A stretch of 64,000 nt of DNA from Heloderma charlesbogerti (GCA_026122225.1 JANEZZ010001953.1:1240001-1304000), one strand, 5' to 3'; counted from the stretch's first letter, positions 11,565 to 22,965 are shown. The notes: generated by a model from the sequence alone, not told the origin. Numbers and translations: made by a program.

Positions 11565-11642
11565 GCACCGCCTAGGAGCCTTAGACCTCGTTTCAGGAAA
11601 AAAAGTACCTCATCTTCTACCACTGAAACCATGGGAGTGTGA
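11565..11642 (+). CDS. REEP1: Terminal coding exon of the REEP1-like gene
   Basis: The exon follows TTTTGTTTTTGATAG and opens in phase 0, matching the donor at 85. It encodes 25 residues (APPRSLRPRFRKKSTSSST... to ...ETMGV) and then TGA at 11640-11642. The tail is strongly basic (RSLRPRFRKK) then Ser/Thr-rich, like the C-termini of REEP proteins, where such tails contact microtubules. It is followed by about 3.9 kb of low-repeat sequence ending in a poly(A) signal, as expected for a REEP1-type transcript. The exon call is firm. The gene name depends on tail similarity from memory and synteny with MRPL35. Confidence 0.6.
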   Translation, partial: APPRSLRPRFRKKSTSSSTTETMGV

Positions 11643-13045
11643 TGAGCCATTCGCACCAAGTTCTACAGAATGTCTCTGCCTTAAAAGATCTACTTCGTTA
11701 ATAATGTAGGAAAAAACAGTGGTGAGATGGATGTGATGCTTGTGATATTGTAGCATTGTAAACATAGCCTTTCATGCTTTCCTTTCCATATGCTGTTTGT
11801 TCTCTGACCATTTGTGTGGCATTGCATTCAAGCAGGCAAAAGCAATGCTTCTTGCTACCCCCTGGGTTTCTTTGCAGAACAGCAATTCTTTCAGTTACAG
11901 TAGCTGAGACTGTACTTTTGAAAGTACTAGTGACATCACCTTAATTCTAGCTCTGTGAATACAAGCAGGAAAAGAATTATTCACCTGTTCTAAATACTTG
12001 GAATAATCATATTTATTTGGGGCTTCATTATGTATAAAGTTGACTGGCGAGAACCACAGATTTTTCTACCCAAGTTGTCTCCATCTTATCTTTACAACAA
12101 GACTCTGAATGATGTAAGAAGCATTAATTACGTTGTACAGGCATTGAAGACTTAACAATAAATCTGAGCTACATCACCATTTCTTCTCTACATTTCATTT
12201 ACTATAAGTCAGTTACTCTGTGTACTTCTGTCACATATTTTTGCTGAAAAAATAGAGTCAGAGTACTTTAGGGATGAAAAAGCATACATTAAAAAAAGAA
12301 ATGTCATGGGATATGGCAGCAGAGGAGTCTTTGTTTTGATGACAGTGATTAAGACTGACTTCCTAAGCATATTTACCTGGAAAAGCATCATGATGAGATC
12401 AGGTGAACTTTGCATCCAAGTAAACAGGATTAGAATTGCATTAAGTGTATTGTGTATAGAATAAAAGAAGCTAGAATTATGTTCTAAATCTTGGCCATTT
12501 AATGGACGGTTATACAACCCATCCAAGGCATGTTTGTACAAATAATAATGAATGCTAGGATGTAAGCCAGAATCACATTAGTGATATATTGATTGGTTTG
12601 GGTGCAAGTCAACCTTGTTTGCACATAGGATTTTAATCGTAACATTTCCCCAGCATGTATGTAGGCATTTCGTTTACAGAAGGATAATAGAAGACTGTAA
12701 CTGAACTCCTCCATGTAATTCAGAGATTTTGGCTGTAGTATACCTTCTGATATAGTTCACAATAGTCTGTAGAATGAACGGTGCATTTAATTATAGAGAA
12801 GTACAAAATGAGGAAAATGTAGGACTTGTGTATTTGTGCTTCAGATTAACGTTTCCTGTAAGTGTAAAGCATGTGAAATCTAGACGTTAATTCTGTAGAC
12901 AACTGTGTTTGCTTTTGGATCTATCTTGTTACTTGGAAAACATTTAAAATTATATGACATAAAAATCTTGCCATTGAGAACAGATGGGTAGATTACAAAT
13001 AACACCACTAATCTCCTTCATGTGTAGCAGTAACTTAGGTGGCTA

Positions 13046-13398
13046 TGACCCAGTTCTCACCCAATGGTGGCAAATCGTGGGTTAATTGTGGGCATGCCAG
13101 GTTGCATGCTGTGTGCATGGTGCTGTCTCTTTAAATATGCAGCCTTCAACTGGCCCTATCAGTGGTTGCTTGATGATGTCTGAACTTGGACACTATGGTC
13201 TAATCATGGGTTAAACAACCAAAGGTAATCTACAGTTAGTTGTTAGGTTAACTTTGGGTTGTTTAACCCACAATTAACCCAGTGTCCAAGTTTGGACATC
13301 ACAGAGCACCTGCTGATTGGAGGTAACATATTAAAAAAGGCAGCAGTACACAGTAACTAACCCATGATTTGCCGCCGTCACATGGGAATGGGGCCTAT
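13046..13398. mobile_element. Foldback MITE in the 3' UTR
   Basis: The left end (GGTGGCAAATCGTGGGTTA) pairs with the right end, whose reverse complement reads GGCGGCAAATCATGGGTTA. Inner arms also pair: GATGTCTGAACTTGGACACT with its complement at 13285-13303, and AACCAAAG / CTTTGGGTTGTTTAACCC near 13220-13275. The whole 350 bp can fold into one long hairpin. The related sequence at 21440-21805 shares the GGGTTGTTTAACCC-type core. Confidence 0.7.
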
Positions 13399-14817
13399 AT
13401 TTCAGGTTCCAAGGTCAACGTTATGCAGCAGCTTCTTAATACTGCTGTCTTGGATTTAAGGTTCCATATCATAGCCTTTCCCCTGCAATGCTAAATGCTA
13501 TTTTGGAACTTTCCACAGTTTGGGGAAAGTCTTAAAAATCCCACCATTGTATAAGCATATATCAACATGGTAACTACTGTGTAAGAAAATGAAACAGATG
13601 CCTCCCATGGTTACGCTGGGGTTTGTTGCCATTTCAATCAATAAATCATGAATTTAAATAGCAGCTAGAAAATATTTAGTCTAGCACGTGTACATCAAAA
13701 TCTTTGGGGAGTTCAGCTTGCAGACTTGTGGCCTGTTCTCTCACACACAATTCAAAATTGTCTGCAACATTAATAGAAATTATCTTGCAAGCATATTAGT
13801 TTTGCCACTATGCTATTATATGTGACAGAATAAAATAAACAGTTGACAAGTTTGTATGCCAAAAAGATACTTTGTAAATTTTTCCTCATATGCTATATTA
13901 ACACTCATTCTAGCTAAAGCTAACCAATGTCTATCTGACCTGCTGTTTACCTGAAAATATGACTGTTCTGGACTTTCTATTGTTAAGTGCTAAGGTGAAA
14001 CGGTTAAATTGCCTTATCTCTCAAATTAATTCACTGTAAAAAAATTCGTATCTCTGGCAAATGTACTAATTTATTAGCCAAACTGTATATCTGTGTATAG
14101 ATTGGTGAAAAACATGAATGGCTAAATAGCATATACTTAAATTCACTGGATTTTTAATCTGCAGTGTGATGGAAGCAGGTTGTTTAGAAGAAGCTGGTCT
14201 TGGCTGCCACTAGTTATCAGACATATGCAGCAAAACATATCAGCCTCTGGCATTTTGAACACCAAGGGCACATACTTTCTGCAAAATAACTACGGCTGTC
14301 CATTTTATTTTCAGCAAGAATCTCCCATTATCTAATGATTTATTTTTACTGAGCAAATCTGTTCGCATTTTGTGAATACACTTGGGATGGATATGATCTG
14401 CTGTCTTGCTTTAGTTTTCTAGTCTTATCTCCTTGGACCAGTAGTGGGGGTCAGAAGGATAGCCAACCCCAACTTGCACTGCTCAGCTTGTACCGACTGT
14501 ATGTTTTTGCATTGCAGATGTGGAGACAGCAGTGGGCTGCACAACGAAGGAGCCATGTAGGTCTGGGGTTCTCCAGCACCACATTGTTCCCGCTGCTGCA
14601 ATTCTAGCAATATAAACTGAACAGAGACTATTGCAGGAGTTCCCAAACATATGCAGCCATAGAAGAGTTGTATTGTGCCTGACGCTCAGTACAAAAATAG
14701 CCAGCCTAGATTTTACTTCAGAAGGGAACAAGCTGTTGTGGCTTAGTTGCCTACGCTCGCATATTAGTAATGATGTAACTACTGTAACGCCTCAACCCTG
14801 TTTGGATAGGGAATCAT

Positions 14818-14998
14818 TGCTCAGTGGCTGAGCACATGCGTCATATGCAGGAGGACCCCACTTCAGTCCCTAGCATCTCCAGTTAAAAGGATCAGGTCAT
14901 ACGAAAAACCAGAGCCAGAGAGTCTGAAGAACTAATGCCAGACAGAGTAAGCAGCTAGATGGACAGCTGGCATAAGGCAGCTCCCTATGTAACTAGGT
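14818..14998 (+). mobile_element. tRNA-derived SINE (same family as 23798-23995)
   Basis: The head reads TGCTCAGTGGCTGAGCACATG (tRNA A-box-like) with a degenerate B box at CTTCAGTCCCTAG. It ends with GGCATAAGGCAGCTCCCTATG, the reverse complement of the segment at 23808 in the minus-strand copy. The middle (AGCTAGATGGACAGC) also matches. It lies in the 3' UTR of the REEP1-like gene. Confidence 0.75.
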
Positions 14999-15518
14999 AG
15001 GGCTACTCCAAAACTGTTATTTCAATTCAAATCAAAAACTTCCTTGGACCATTAAGAGGAAACCTACAGAAGTATACTGGTAGAGAAAATTAATGTCTTA
15101 ACATTATCTCCTGTTAGAATGAAGACATGGAGAAAATGCGAAATCTGGTGGTGGAACTTCCCGGGCCAGTTGTAAACAGCCTGCTGCTTTCGGGTTGTGC
15201 TCTGCTAGATAAATGTGTTCAGTAGTTGATACATGTACTTGTGCCTGAATGCTTGTTAGCTCGTCTCTCTTGCTTTTTGTGGGTACCTGTTTTGCACTTA
15301 GCACACTGTTTGAAATTGTTAAGAACACTGTATTTTGGAAAGTTACACAAATAGCCAATATTGAAGGCTGGTAACTGTGCACTTAATATGGTTTCTTTCC
15401 AGTGATCCATAGCTAAGACACACTAGAATAGAATATTTAAGAATGCATTGTAAGATCAGACACTACAACAGTATTCCAAAGTCGAAGTTTTGTTACATTG
15501 CTTGATATACATCTTGAA

Positions 15519-15524
15519 AATAAA
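15519..15524 (+). terminator. Poly(A) signal AATAAA of the REEP1-like gene
   Basis: AATAAA is followed 17 bp later by an A9 run at 15542 and then by unrelated sequence. It fits the end of the + strand transcript. The encoded A-run could also come from an old retrocopy, which would weaken the call. Confidence 0.55.
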
Positions 15525-15975
15525 GTCTTAAACTTTTCTTTAAAAAAAAAGGATTTGTCATTTTATTCAGAGAACAAATCATAATTACCTTTAATACTAT
15601 GCTTTCTGTGGTGTCCTGTACCTCTGAGGTAGGCAATACGGTGCCTATAGATCCCACTCTGCCCGCAGTCACCTTCCCCTATGCACATGAAGTGCCCCAG
15701 TGATACCTATGATTTTATTTATTTACTGAAAACATATTTTGGGTGGTTGGGAGTGCTTCTAAGTGTCAGGTTGCCACCCTGCCCTCTCCACTTCATCCCC
15801 CCATTCCATAGGATCATGACCGGCAATCCCCTGGTTTACACACTGCCATCCCCAAGACTTACTCCTTACCAGGCAACAACAATAACATCAAGCAAAACAA
15901 ACATCAAACAAAACAAAAACATCAGGCATAACAAAAACACTTTTCTCTCTTATGTGGTTTGGATTGCTTCAAAGC

Positions 15976-16140
15976 TGTTGTATGGGTAGTAGGAATGACT
16001 GCAAGAATCACCAGGCCTCAAACACAACTGTTCTTCATTCAGCACACACAGAAGTGAGGGCTTAGCAGAAACCCCACCCGCTGTTGCTGCTCCCAATTCT
16101 ACAGGAGCTGCCAAGGTTCAAAAACAATAACTAACCCACA
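15976..16140 (-). repeat. 3' LTR of the mag-like Gypsy element
   Basis: On the - strand it begins TGTGGGTTAG and ends CATACAACA. It aligns over its full length with 18904-19061, sharing AGTGAGGGCTTAGCAGAA and GGAGCTGCCAAGGTTC. The purine-rich stretch AAGGGGTAC precedes it. Confidence 0.85.
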
Positions 16141-16149
16141 GTACCCCTT

Positions 16150-17155
16150 AGAATGTATGTATGTATGTATGTATTTAAAATATTTCTTGGCCACCTTTCA
16201 GGGCAGAAGCCCTCCCAAGGCGGCTTACAACAATAAAATACATAAAAACAATTAAAATACTAAAAGTGATAAAAATATAATAACAATAAAACATAACAAT
16301 AAAACCAACAACGTTAAAAGCAGCAACAGTGATATTAGCAGCAAGAGCAACAATAGCAGTCAAATCACAAGAAGGCTCAGGTAAAATAATATGTTTTCAA
16401 GGCCTTCTTAAAAGGCTGCAATGATGGAGCATGGCAGACCTCCGATGGCAGCTTGTTCCAAAGGTGTAGGGCCACTGCAGAGAAGGCCCTCTCACGTGCT
16501 GTCACCCACCTGACTGCTCTCACAGGTGGGCAAATGAGAAGGGCCTCTCTTTCTGATCTTAAAGTATGGGCAGGCTGATATGGGTGTAGGCGGTCCTTCA
16601 AGTAACTTGGTCCCAAACCATTTAAGGCTTCAAAGGTCAAACCCAGCACTTTGAATTGGGCTTGGAAACATACCGGTAACCAGTGCAGCTGGCGCAGTAT
16701 AGGCATCATATAATCGAATTGAATCGCCCCCACCAATACTTGGGCGTCCGCATTCTGCACAAGCTGGAGTTTCTGAACTGTCTTCAAAGGCAGCCCCACA
16801 TATAGTGCATTACAGTAGTCTAGCCTGGAGGTGACTAGTGCATCAATAAATGAGGCAAGGTCTGTCCTCTCCAGATAGGGCCACAGTTGGCATACTAGCC
16901 TAAGCAGGTAAAAAGCATTCCAGGACACCGCAGCCTCCTGGGCTTCCCCAGTTAGCTCAGGGTCCAGGAGGACTCCCAAAGTGCGCACTTCGTCTTTCAG
17001 GGGGAGTGCAACCCCATCTAAGACAAGTTGTAAACCTCCATCCGAAGTAGTTGTTTTCCCAACCCAGAGTACCTCCCCCTTGTCTGGATTAAGTTTCAAC
17101 TTGTTCACCCTCATCCATCCCAAAACAGCTTCCAGGCACTAGTTCAAGAGTTCCA
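16150..17155 (-). mobile_element. 5'-truncated L2-like LINE inside the Gypsy element
   Basis: The - strand frame 17123-16377 (248 codons) has L2-like RT C-terminal features: [59 protein letters not shown] and LWNKLPSEV. The catalytic YVDD box is upstream of the truncation. The 3' end carries a (TATG)n tail at 16153-16175. It sits just inside the Gypsy purine tract, so it inserted after the Gypsy element. Confidence 0.85.
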
Positions 17156-17280
17156 CAGCCTCCCTACATAACATTCCTTCCCCCTTATTTATCATAGTCT
17201 TTCAGCCAACAAAGAGGAACCCTTTCACAGCATGGTCTCTGCAGTTGACTGGTAGATATAGATTGCCCAGATGACTTCCT

Positions 17281-18110
17281 TTAAGTAACTGCTGCAGGTA
17301 AGGAAAGAGTATTGATCCCATTGCTTAGTGGTTCTGGCATTTCAACAGGCGATGAGAGAAACTCATCAGTTCCAGATAGATCTTCAGCAGTTACCTCTGC
17401 TGATGACAACCCACTCTGGCCAGAACGCCTTCTCAGCTGGACAAGATGGATCCAGATGAAGTGACACTGGCTTCCCTTTATATTCTCCCAATTCTTCAGA
17501 AAATACCCTTGGAAATTTATTAACAATTGCTGCAAGCCAACCTGTAGTAAGGGCATGAATTCCTTGAATGCTAACCCCTTTTGATGAGAACCAGTTTCTC
17601 CTGAAGAGGTTTTTTGCTGCCCCTTCACCATTATAAGTGGAAGTTTCCCTTGGAAGGAGCCATACTGTACATCTACAGCGCAGCATCCAACAATATCAAC
17701 CTTCTTTGCATTGTAATCACGCAGAACACATGATGGACTTGACAACTTTGGAGCAAGGGTCCCAGAAAATATGTGCTTAAAGGTGTCCCTGCTAATTAGG
17801 GATACCCCAATGAATCCACTTCCATTTTGCACTTCCAGCCATGATTAATACTGTTGCATACAACTCTGAATCATGAGTTTCCTTGCCACAGACCTTCTGA
17901 ATGTGATGTAGCTGTCGAGCTTCATCACCCTGTGGATAATCAACCCCATGAGACACTAGGTGGAGTGACTCCTTGTTATAGTTCCTTGGCCTTGTGCTGA
18001 CAGATTTTGAACAGCACTCGCTGAAGGTGACTCTTCTTCTTGCAAAACCTGCACTCAGCATCCTTGAATCTGTACAGAGAGTGCTGATGTGGTCCTCCGC
18101 AGCCTGAGCA
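17281..18110 (-). pseudogene. Gypsy pol fragment: zinc knuckle, protease, linker to RT
   Basis: A CxxC...H...C-type region at about 18110-18010 (includes FKDAECRFCKKKSH) is followed by the protease. Where the DTG/DSG triad is expected after KMEVD the frame reads SLG and hits a stop. Downstream are GRNWFSSKGVSIQG and VFSEELGEYKG plus HLDPSCPAE, the usual protease-RT linker of Ty3/Gypsy elements. At least three frame changes occur. It was a polyprotein processing region and is not functional. Confidence 0.75.
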
Positions 18111-18294
18111 GGAATAGGTAAGCCAGGGCCTATCTGCAGATTTTATGGAGGGTGCATTTCTTGTGTTCTGTTGACCTTGCTGCCCAGAATTCTCAGCCTG
18201 CTTGCTTCGGACGGCATTTACATCATCTGCATCTCTCTTGAGTTCTGTGACATATAGTGATGCAGTCTCACTGGCTAATGCCTTTTCTTAAGCC

Positions 18295-18753
18295 ACTGTA
18301 AATGTCAAGTTTGGCTCAGACAGGAGGTGTCGTAGTGCTTCATCATAAACCCCACAGACATGGCAATACCTCAACATATCCTCTAGAAAATCCCGAAAGT
18401 TGCAGTATTGAGAAAGATGACGCATTTCTGCAGTATAAGCGGCAGTGCCCTATCCAGGTTGCTGCATTCGTTTGTGAAATTGAAATCTCTGCACAGTAAC
18501 TGAAGGATTTGGTGAGAGAAGTATCTTCAATAATCCTAAAAGTTCATCAAATGTCTTAGTTTTGGATGAGGCAGGAGCAGTGAGGATTTTATTATAGCAA
18601 ATGTCTGTGGCCCACAGTCAAGAGCACAGCTCACTTTTGTTCAGCAGTAGCTATCTCATTTGCTTCAAGACAGAATGAAAGGCGTTCTGCGTAAGAATCC
18701 CAGGAAGCAACTTGCCTAACATCAAACTCTTTGATATGTCCAAGAGCAGCCAT
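18295..18753 (-). pseudogene. Gypsy gag remnant
   Basis: From the ATG at 18753 the frame reads MAALGHIKEFDV, then WDSYAERLSFCLEANEI, the classic start of a Ty3-type gag (W..Y..R...F...N.I), and reaches a stop. In shifted frames the VTVCG-like, FNFTNECSN and CNF-type blocks of the retrotransposon gag family continue. It would encode the particle protein. It is broken by stops and indels. Confidence 0.7.
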
Positions 18754-18903
18754 TTTGATTTTAATTCTCTTTTTCGTAAAACACAGGAGTTGCTCAAGTT
18801 CTTAAGTGGGTGTAGCTGACTGCTTACCAGTTAGCTGTGTAAATGGATTCACAGTCCTTGCTGCCTGTATAGCTCTCAGAATCCCACCTTTGTGGCCACA
18901 AAA

Positions 18904-19061
18904 TGTTGTATAGCTAGTAAGAATGACTGCAAGAATCAGCAGGCCTCAAGCACAACTGTTCTGCACACACAGAAGTGAGGGCTTAGCAGAAGCTCCACCC
19001 AGTGTTGCTACTCCCAACTCTACAGGAGCTGCCAAGGTTCAAAAACAATAACTGGCCCACA
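18904..19061 (-). repeat. 5' LTR of the mag-like Gypsy element
   Basis: This is the partner of 15976-16140, with scattered substitutions and one short deletion (TTCATTC missing). The divergence suggests an old insertion. It is followed on the - strand by the primer-site-like stretch and gag. Confidence 0.85.
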
Positions 19062-19867
19062 GTGGCCCCCCCCCCCGATACATAAAAAAGCAAAGCGCTA
19101 GCCTTCAGCTATCTGCCATCTTTACTACCAAAGAACGCCTCTGGACCCAATGTGGGCCTGAAGACATCTTTAGGAAGTAAAGATGGCAGGCGGCTAGAGG
19201 CAGGTGATTTGCTTTGAAGTGCTCCAAGCCACCTGGAAAAAAAAGGGGCTGATGCTACTGCTGCTGCCCCATGGAGAAGTCTTGTGGATGGCAGTGTGGA
19301 AACCAGGGGACTTCTGGTGATAACCTGATAGAGTGGGAGGAGGAAGTGGGGAGGGCTGGGTGGCAAGGCTGTAGAGTGACCCAATGGCGGGGCAGGGCAG
19401 GGCGGGGCAAGGGAGGTGTGTGTGTTACATGCATGGTGTGAGAGTCTGGGGGTGGGGTTAATCCCAAAGGAGAAGAGTGAGTGGAGCTTGTGTGCTAGGA
19501 ATGTGGGATGAGCGTTTGGGGGCTTATCCTGGATACAAAAGAACTGTGAATTCAAAGGAGTGGGTTTGTGTTTTGGGGCTCAGATACCACATCTGTTCTG
19601 TGTTCAGGTTCTTATGATAAATTATTTGTCCTTTAGCCTCACCAGTTTGCCTTTCTGTGAAATTGGGGTTTTGTGACTGGCCCCCCACCCCCACCCCATC
19701 AGCTGTTTTATGACTGGGCACCCCCTATTGCAGCCATTTTGCAGTGGCACCTATGACACATCCTCAAAATTCCAAATGTGCCCAATGGATCAAAAAGGTA
19801 TCTCCAGAGTGCTGTTTGTGCAATCTCTGAAAGGGGCATCATGATAGATTAAGTGATGGGCTACTCA

Positions 19868-19979
19868 GTCAGCGTGGTATAGTAGTCAGAGTGTCAGACT
19901 CAGACGGGGTATACTTGGATTTAAATTCCTCCTTCAGCCGCAAAGATCACTTGATGACTTTGGACCAGTCATTCTGTCT
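19868..19979 (+). mobile_element. tRNA-derived SINE, 5' half (continues at 21058)
   Basis: The head GGTATAGTAGTCAGAGTGTC is tRNA-like, followed by a degenerate B box and GATCACTTGATGACTTTGGACCAGTCATTC. This aligns with the SINE at 34869-35100. The sequence is cut at TTCTGTCT by palindromic element B and resumes at 21058 (TTCTCTCTTAATCTAATC) up to about 21110. Confidence 0.75.
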
Positions 19980-21057
19980 TAGGGATGTCCGCGGAATCTG
20001 CCGTGAACTCAAATGAGGCCCCCCCAGAGTCCGTGGCGGAATGGATGTACTAACCTCCGCCTCCCAGACCCACGCGGACTAAATCCTCCCTCCAGGCAGC
20101 TCCATTCAGGAAACGCAAATGGCATCCGCGTCCCTGTATTTTCTTGTGATAGGCTATGCGTTTGAATTTGCATAGATAGTTGCATAGCCTATTGCGTGAA
20201 AAAGCAGGGACGCAAATGGCATAGTGGATGTCAGGGTGGAAAATGAGCCCATAGAGCCCCAGAGCAGTTCTGATTCTGAGGAGGAACAGCAATCTTTGGG
20301 AGAGGAGCCAGCTCATCCCTCACAGGCACAGCAGCTGGCAGAGATTCCTCCTGCCAGCATTCCTGAGATAGTGATCCTAGCAGTGAGAAAGTGCGGGAAC
20401 AAGGCTTGCTAGATGCTCGATGCAGACACAGAGAACAACAAGCGATGGAGGGCACAGAAAGGAGGCGTAGCGCCCGTTTGGTGCGCAAGCAACGGCCGCC
20501 TCCCATAGACCCAAGGGAAAGAGGGAGGATCTCTCCCTAGCTCATAAGTTCTGGGTCTTCAAGTGACTCTCTTTCAAACGGGGATCAACTGCCTATTCGA
20601 AGCTTAGGCCACTCTGCTGTTCCTTGCTTTAGTCGCTGGTGATTAGCATCTGAAAGAGTCATTAAGCTGTAAAAGGATTAAAGCTTTGAAAAGAATCCCT
20701 TCATCTGTGTCTTGAGTTGGCTATTGGAGTCTACTGAAAGAGGCCGCCAGGGAGCTCCTGACAGTGGACGCCATTTGCATCCCTGCTTTTTCACGCGATA
20801 GGCTACACAAATATCTACGCAAATTCAAACACATAGCCTACCACGAGAAAATACAGGGATGCAAATGGCGTCGTGATCGCCATTTGCATCCAGATCACTT
20901 CCTGTTTCCGCCCAGCAGCAGTAAGGACAGCAACGGCGGCCGTATTGCTGGCGGAACAGAGCTGGCCAGCGAGGATTCCAGGGGGGGAGGAATGGATCGC
21001 CTCCCCCCCCCGTTGGACCACCCCGTGGACGCAATGTAAGGGATTGGTACATCCCTA
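19980..21057 (+). mobile_element. Palindromic hAT-like element, copy B, with nested solo LTR
   Basis: The ends TAGGGATGTCCGCGG and TTGGTACATCCCTA are flanked by TTCTGTCT and TTCTCTCT, an 8-bp target duplication with one mismatch, typical of hAT. Hairpin cores lie at about 20147-20195 and 20795-20850, with a variant core (TTGAATTTGCATAG). Outer GCAAATGGC / GCCATTTGC arms flank the cores. A 535-bp solo LTR has inserted between the two halves. No transposase is encoded. Confidence 0.85.
20229..20763. mobile_element. Solo LTR inserted in palindromic element B
   Basis: It begins TGTCAGGGTGG and ends GAGCTCCTGACA, so TG...CA with inverted termini TGTCAG/CTGACA. A perfect 5-bp duplication GTGGA lies at 20224-20228 and 20764-20768. 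An ATTAAAG occurs near 20678, so transcription is probably on the + strand. A 62-codon frame at 20224 is not clearly related to any protein and is not called as a gene. Confidence 0.8.
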
Positions 21058-21439
21058 TTCTCTCTTAATCTAATCTGCCCCACCAATTTGGTTGGTTGGG
21101 GGGGGGGTGTCCATCCAGCCTTCCATGCATGCTCTCCTAAGCTCCTGGTTAATAAAATTCACAGAGGAAATGACTGGGATTAGTATGTCTTGATGGAAAA
21201 AAGAAATATTTCGTAGATAAGCAAGAAATCCTAAGCAGATCACCTAAGCAAGTAGATTTTCATCTTGGTAAATAAATCTGCTGTCTTGAATGATAGCTAG
21301 TTCTGATATTTCACCTAAAATGAGTTGGTTTTAGCCACACAATATAATTAACCAGGAAACAGATTTATAAAATGAGACAACCATCAAAAATGAAAATTTT
21401 TTATTATCAGTGACTGCTGAAGACTCAATAAACTGGTTC

Positions 21440-21805
21440 GCATGTAATCCATATTTGTGGGTTAACTCAGGAATTGGCAGGGCTGCAAGCAAGGGAACGA
21501 ATGCACTGCCTCCCATGCACTTGTCACTTCTTTCAATCAGCTTTAATCAACAACCCAAGAACCTCCTATTCCTGGGTCATTTGATGTGACATCCAAACCT
21601 GGAACTCTGGGCTGTTGTTGGGTTAAACTCTGGGCTGTTTAACCCTAAAAAACCAAGAGTGCCTGTGTTATTGATTAAAGCTGATTCAAAATGGAACTGA
21701 TGAGCATGTAGGAGTCAGCACACTCATTCCCTCATTCACAATCATAACAACCCATGGTTTAAACAACCCATGGGTAGTTATGTTTGAACTGGATCAAAGC
21801 ATATC
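21440..21805. mobile_element. Foldback MITE related to 13046-13398
   Basis: Inverted segments pair across the unit: AATCAGCTTTAATCAA near 21537 with TTGATTAAAGCTGATTC near 21672, and GGGTTAAACTCTGGGC with a TTTAACCC segment around 21620-21645. The ends carry GGGTTAACTC and CCATGGGTAGTTA. Boundaries are approximate and no target duplication was fixed. Confidence 0.5.
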
Positions 21806-22416
21806 CTGTCATTTCAAAGCAACACTCACAGCAAAGACTAAGCATATAAGGAAGCCATAACTCTTTGAAGGCTTTTATCTGTTGTCTTCAATAAAACAAT
21901 CCACATGCTTAAAGGTTTCAGCTGCATGTCGTAGACCGCACAAGGAATAATGGAACTGTGGTTGAGCAAGACTACAACTCCTATTTTATACAATGAAGAT
22001 TTAAAGACAGCTGTAAGTATTATACTGTTTTGAGTATAAGCAGGGGCGATGCTAGGTTCTTAAAAGATACAGGGCACAGGCCCATAACACAAATCTGCGC
22101 ATGAGTCTAAGCGCATGTCTAATATGTGTGTGTGTGGTGTGTGCATGCAGTGTGCTTGCGTGTATGTATAGATTACATACATACATACATAAGTGTGCAC
22201 TGACCACCCCCCTTCAACTCAGACCCTGATTCAGCATTTTGGAAAACATATCGCTTCTGTTCTGGCCAATTTGTAGTCGGACCACTTCAGCTCAGCACCA
22301 AACCTGAGTCAAGGTTTGGGAAAATGAATCTTTATGCTTCCTACTGACTACCATGGGAAATTAGAAAAAATTGTAACTTTTTTCTCTTGGTCAGAACTGG
22401 ATAATTTCAGGCATAG

Positions 22417-22920
22417 TTGCCCCAAGAAGGGGATTACACCTGCCCAACGTCAGAAAAATAGGTGCAGGGTTTATATTTTGATTTTCTTTTAAAGGGAACT
22501 GCCAATAACATTTTAATTCCTTGGAAGAATTGGATAAACATTTCAGGATTCATTGCCCCATCAGAGGAGATCATTCTGCCAAATTTCAGAATGCTAGCCA
22601 CAAGGGTTTTTGTGACCTTGACATTTTGAGGTCTCCAAAAGAGGTCATACTTATCTTCCTATGTTCCTTGTGGAGCATTGTTCTGAAAATTACAGTCAGC
22701 CTAGAGTTGTCCCTAAGTAAGAAACAAGCAAAGTTTCAGAAGGATAGGTGCAGCAGTTCATGTGGAAGGGGAGCTCTCCAATTTGGGGGAGGGAGTGATT
22801 TGCTTTCCCTTCCATTCACCCCTTCTCCAAGTTTTTGGGTAAATGTGTATGAAAATGCACAGGTCATTAGAGGTGTCCCCCAGGCAAGAAACCTTCAAAG
22901 TTTCCGAACGATATACATGC
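22417..22920. repeat. Degenerate tandem repeat inside the 3.27-kb hAT element
   Basis: A motif of the form AAGTTTCAGAAGGATAGGTG recurs at about 22446, 22580, 22732 and 22898, each preceded by a CCCC-containing segment. Spacing is about 134-166 bp. The copies are strongly diverged. Confidence 0.55.
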
Positions 22921-22965
22921 ATGCAAATTTAGAATGACTAGAATTTATTTACATTTCACCAATGT

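Larger units (their letters stand above)
11643..15540 (+). other. 3' UTR of the REEP1-like gene
   Basis: This AT-rich stretch has few repeats compared with the rest of the window. Only one foldback MITE (13046-13398) and one SINE (14818-14998) are seen. It lacks long open frames, and an AATAAA lies at its end. It is inferred to be a single 3' UTR because no splice-bounded exon is visible within it. Confidence 0.55.
15976..19061 (-). mobile_element. Decayed Ty3/Gypsy retrotransposon (mag-like) with both LTRs
   Basis: Two similar repeats of 165 and 158 bp (15976-16140 and 18904-19061) flank a 2.8 kb interior read on the - strand. The 5' LTR is at the high-coordinate end. Next to it is a primer-site-like stretch (TTTTGTGGCCACAAAGG), and next to the 3' LTR is a purine run AAGGGGTAC. 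The interior holds gag (from ATG at 18753), a zinc-knuckle region, protease and a pol linker, then an L2-like LINE insertion. Most of RT, RNase H and integrase is missing. Stops and frameshifts show it is dead. No 5-bp target duplication is clear. Confidence 0.8.

Noticed and set aside
15519..15551. AATAAA plus A-run as the end of a processed pseudogene
   Set aside because: No spliced coding sequence or target duplication is seen upstream, and the last REEP1-like exon in the same orientation explains it better; not fully excluded.
20224..20412. 62-codon acidic Ser/Glu/Gln-rich frame as a gene
   Set aside because: It starts across the boundary of the solo LTR, has no recognisable family and is interrupted; the LTR explains the sequence.
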